Shown: in pieces, positions 33,630-34,324 of the stretch
Layout: every line of letters begins with the position of its first letter
How positions within the stretch are numbered: position 1 is the stretch's first letter
NCBI GenBank assembly: GCA_004357385.1
Contig: SMWF01000118.1
Coordinates: 1 to 34,324, forward strand
DNA length: 34,324 nt
Reading direction: 5' to 3'
Origin: Gammaproteobacteria bacterium
Lineage (GTDB): Bacteria > Pseudomonadota > Gammaproteobacteria > Pseudomonadales > Azotimanducaceae
The notes under the pieces: model-generated
The model's input: the letters and a program-made list of their open reading frames with translations, nothing else
What the model was told of the DNA's origin: nothing
Database searches by the model: none
Translations under genes and position numbers: made by a program

Positions 33630-33649
33630 TTTGTCCCAGTTTTGTCCCA
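33630..33649 (+). repeat. Two direct TTTGTCCCA repeats in 11-base phase
   Basis: TTTGTCCCA occurs at 33630-33638 and again at 33641-33649, on the same helix face. They lie about 45-60 bases from the tRNA 3' end and could be accessory or arm-type binding sites for the integrase. This is inference from position and spacing. Confidence 0.5.
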
Positions 33650-33681
33650 CCCATTCTCTCGGTAGCACGCAACGCTTCGGT

Positions 33682-33702
33682 TCCCGACGCTCCCCGTCGG
33701 GA
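33682..33702 (+). repeat. Inverted repeat between tRNA-Cys and the integrase
   Basis: TCCCGACG (33682-33689), CTCCC, CGTCGGGA (33695-33702) is a perfect 8-bp stem. No T-run follows. It may end the tRNA transcript, be a binding site in the attachment region, or serve another role. Confidence 0.5.
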
Positions 33703-33785
33703 GCACAGGGCTTGCACAATGGGACATCGACAGCGTTGGTCCGCCGTCGATGCCCTGACCGCAACCGACTGAATGGGAGTCGATC

Positions 33786-33899
33786 ATGGCTACGCTCAAT
33801 ACTACCGCGCACAGACGCGCATCCCCCGACGCATCTCAGACCAAACACGCCCGGCATTTGCTCTACACCATCGACAACGGCGCTCGGAGGGCAGGGTGA
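33786..33899 (+). CDS. Hypothetical 37-residue ORF overlapping the integrase start
   Basis: ATG at 33786 has GGGAG 7 bases upstream and encodes 37 residues (MATLNTTAHRRASP, then a basic C-terminus NGARRAG). Its TGA overlaps the integrase ATG (TGATG), a typical coupling arrangement. I recognise no family. It is too short for a normal excisionase and may be a leader peptide that tunes integrase translation, or merely a chance ORF. Confidence 0.4.
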   Translation: MATLNTTAHRRASPDASQTKHARHLLYTIDNGARRAG

Positions 33900-34324
33900 T
33901 GGCGCGGATTCGCAATCGAAAGGGGCGCTACACCGCCGAGGTGCGCAAAGCGGGGTTCAAACCCGTGACTAACACGTTCGGGACGAAGCGCGATGCGCAG
34001 CTCTGGGCACGTGAGGTCGAGCGCAGCATGGATCGCGGTGAGTACTGGATCGTCGAATCCCACACCCTGGCCGAGTTGGTCGAGCGGTTCATCGACGCGC
34101 GAAACCTCGAACGCTACGCGATCAACGTGCTGAGCTGGTGGTCAGACGCGCTCGGGGCGCGCCTCCTCACAACGCTGCGCCGTGGCGACTTCATCGACGC
34201 TCGAGAACGCCTTCGTCAATTGACCACGCGACATGGCGTACCCCTGCGGCCGGCCACCGTCAATCGGCGCATGCACGCGATCAGCGCAGTGTTAACCCAC
34301 GGCATGGAGCTCGAATGGCTCGAG
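33899..34324 (+). CDS. Tyrosine-type site-specific recombinase/integrase, N-terminal part, truncated by window end
   Basis: The frame is open from ATG 33899 to the window end (142 residues). It starts MARIRNRKGRYTAEVRKAGF, a small arm-binding domain (three-stranded sheet) typical of phage and island integrases. The core-binding helical domain follows (LAELVERFIDARNLERYAIN, RPATVNRRMHAISAVLTHGM). The catalytic Arg-His-Arg-Tyr domain would be beyond the window. A good ribosome binding site GGAGG lies 8 bases upstream. Position next to tRNA-Cys and orientation away from it support an integrative element extending rightward. GTG or later starts are unlikely. Confidence 0.85.
   Translation, partial: MARIRNRKGRYTAEVRKAGFKPVTNTFGTKRDAQLWAREVERSMDRGEYWIVESHTLAELVERFIDARNLERYAINVLSWWSDALGARLLTTLRRGDFIDARERLRQLTTRHGVPLRPATVNRRMHAISAVLTHGMELEWLE

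Overview
The window looks like chromosomal DNA of a GC-rich gammaproteobacterium. The evidence is an E. coli-length PepQ, a PhoB/PhoR pair, E. coli-type riboflavin synthase, a Vibrio-type TtpC/TonB2 gene cluster and the gacA(uvrY)-uvrC-pgsA-tRNA block. No genus can be named from the sequence. Nearly all of it reads as ordinary vertically inherited chromosome until about 33.6 kb, where an integrase next to tRNA-Cys suggests the edge of an integrated element that continues beyond the window.

Layout. 1-2.5 kb (minus): dipeptidyl peptidase IV-type protease (cut by the window start) and Xaa-Pro dipeptidase pepQ, a proline-peptide operon. 2.6-6.5 kb (plus): a tight, overlapping molybdenum hydroxylase operon (FAD, 2Fe-2S and molybdopterin subunits) that ends with a MoaD/ThiS-like protein with a Gly-Gly tail. 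6.5-7.0 kb: a decayed gene in three frames. 7.1-11.7 kb: a PfkB sugar kinase, a minus-strand operon (LLM flavin oxidoreductase, alpha/beta hydrolase, HAD hydrolase) and a divergent SDR. 11.7-15.2 kb (minus): porin, phoB and phoR. Pho-box-like sites precede both porin and phoB, but phoB is frameshifted and phoR has an in-frame TGA. 15.3-16.0 kb: dienelactone hydrolase-family protein. 16.3-21.5 kb (plus): DUF3450, TtpC, ExbB, ExbD, TonB, TPR protein, i.e. a complete energy-transducing TonB2-type system. 21.5-26.0 kb: riboflavin synthase, DUF1631 protein with a CRP-like site upstream, PilZ protein and pyrF. 26.3-29.5 kb: a soluble histidine kinase with a large unassigned N-terminal region, and glutaryl-CoA dehydrogenase. 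29.7-33.6 kb: gacA/uvrY, a family-V-like uracil-DNA glycosylase, uvrC, pgsA and tRNA-Cys. 33.6-34.3 kb: short repeats, a tiny ORF and the start of a tyrosine integrase.

The most notable points are: (i) the apparent natural loss of both PhoB and PhoR while their cis sites and a probable target porin remain; (ii) a near-consensus TGTGA-N6-TCACA site in front of the DUF1631 gene; (iii) the MoaD-like protein embedded in the Mo-hydroxylase operon; (iv) the tRNA-Cys/integrase boundary, including a mismatch in the tRNA T-stem. I did not find CRISPR arrays, insertion sequences, rRNA or a clearly unprecedented multi-gene system.
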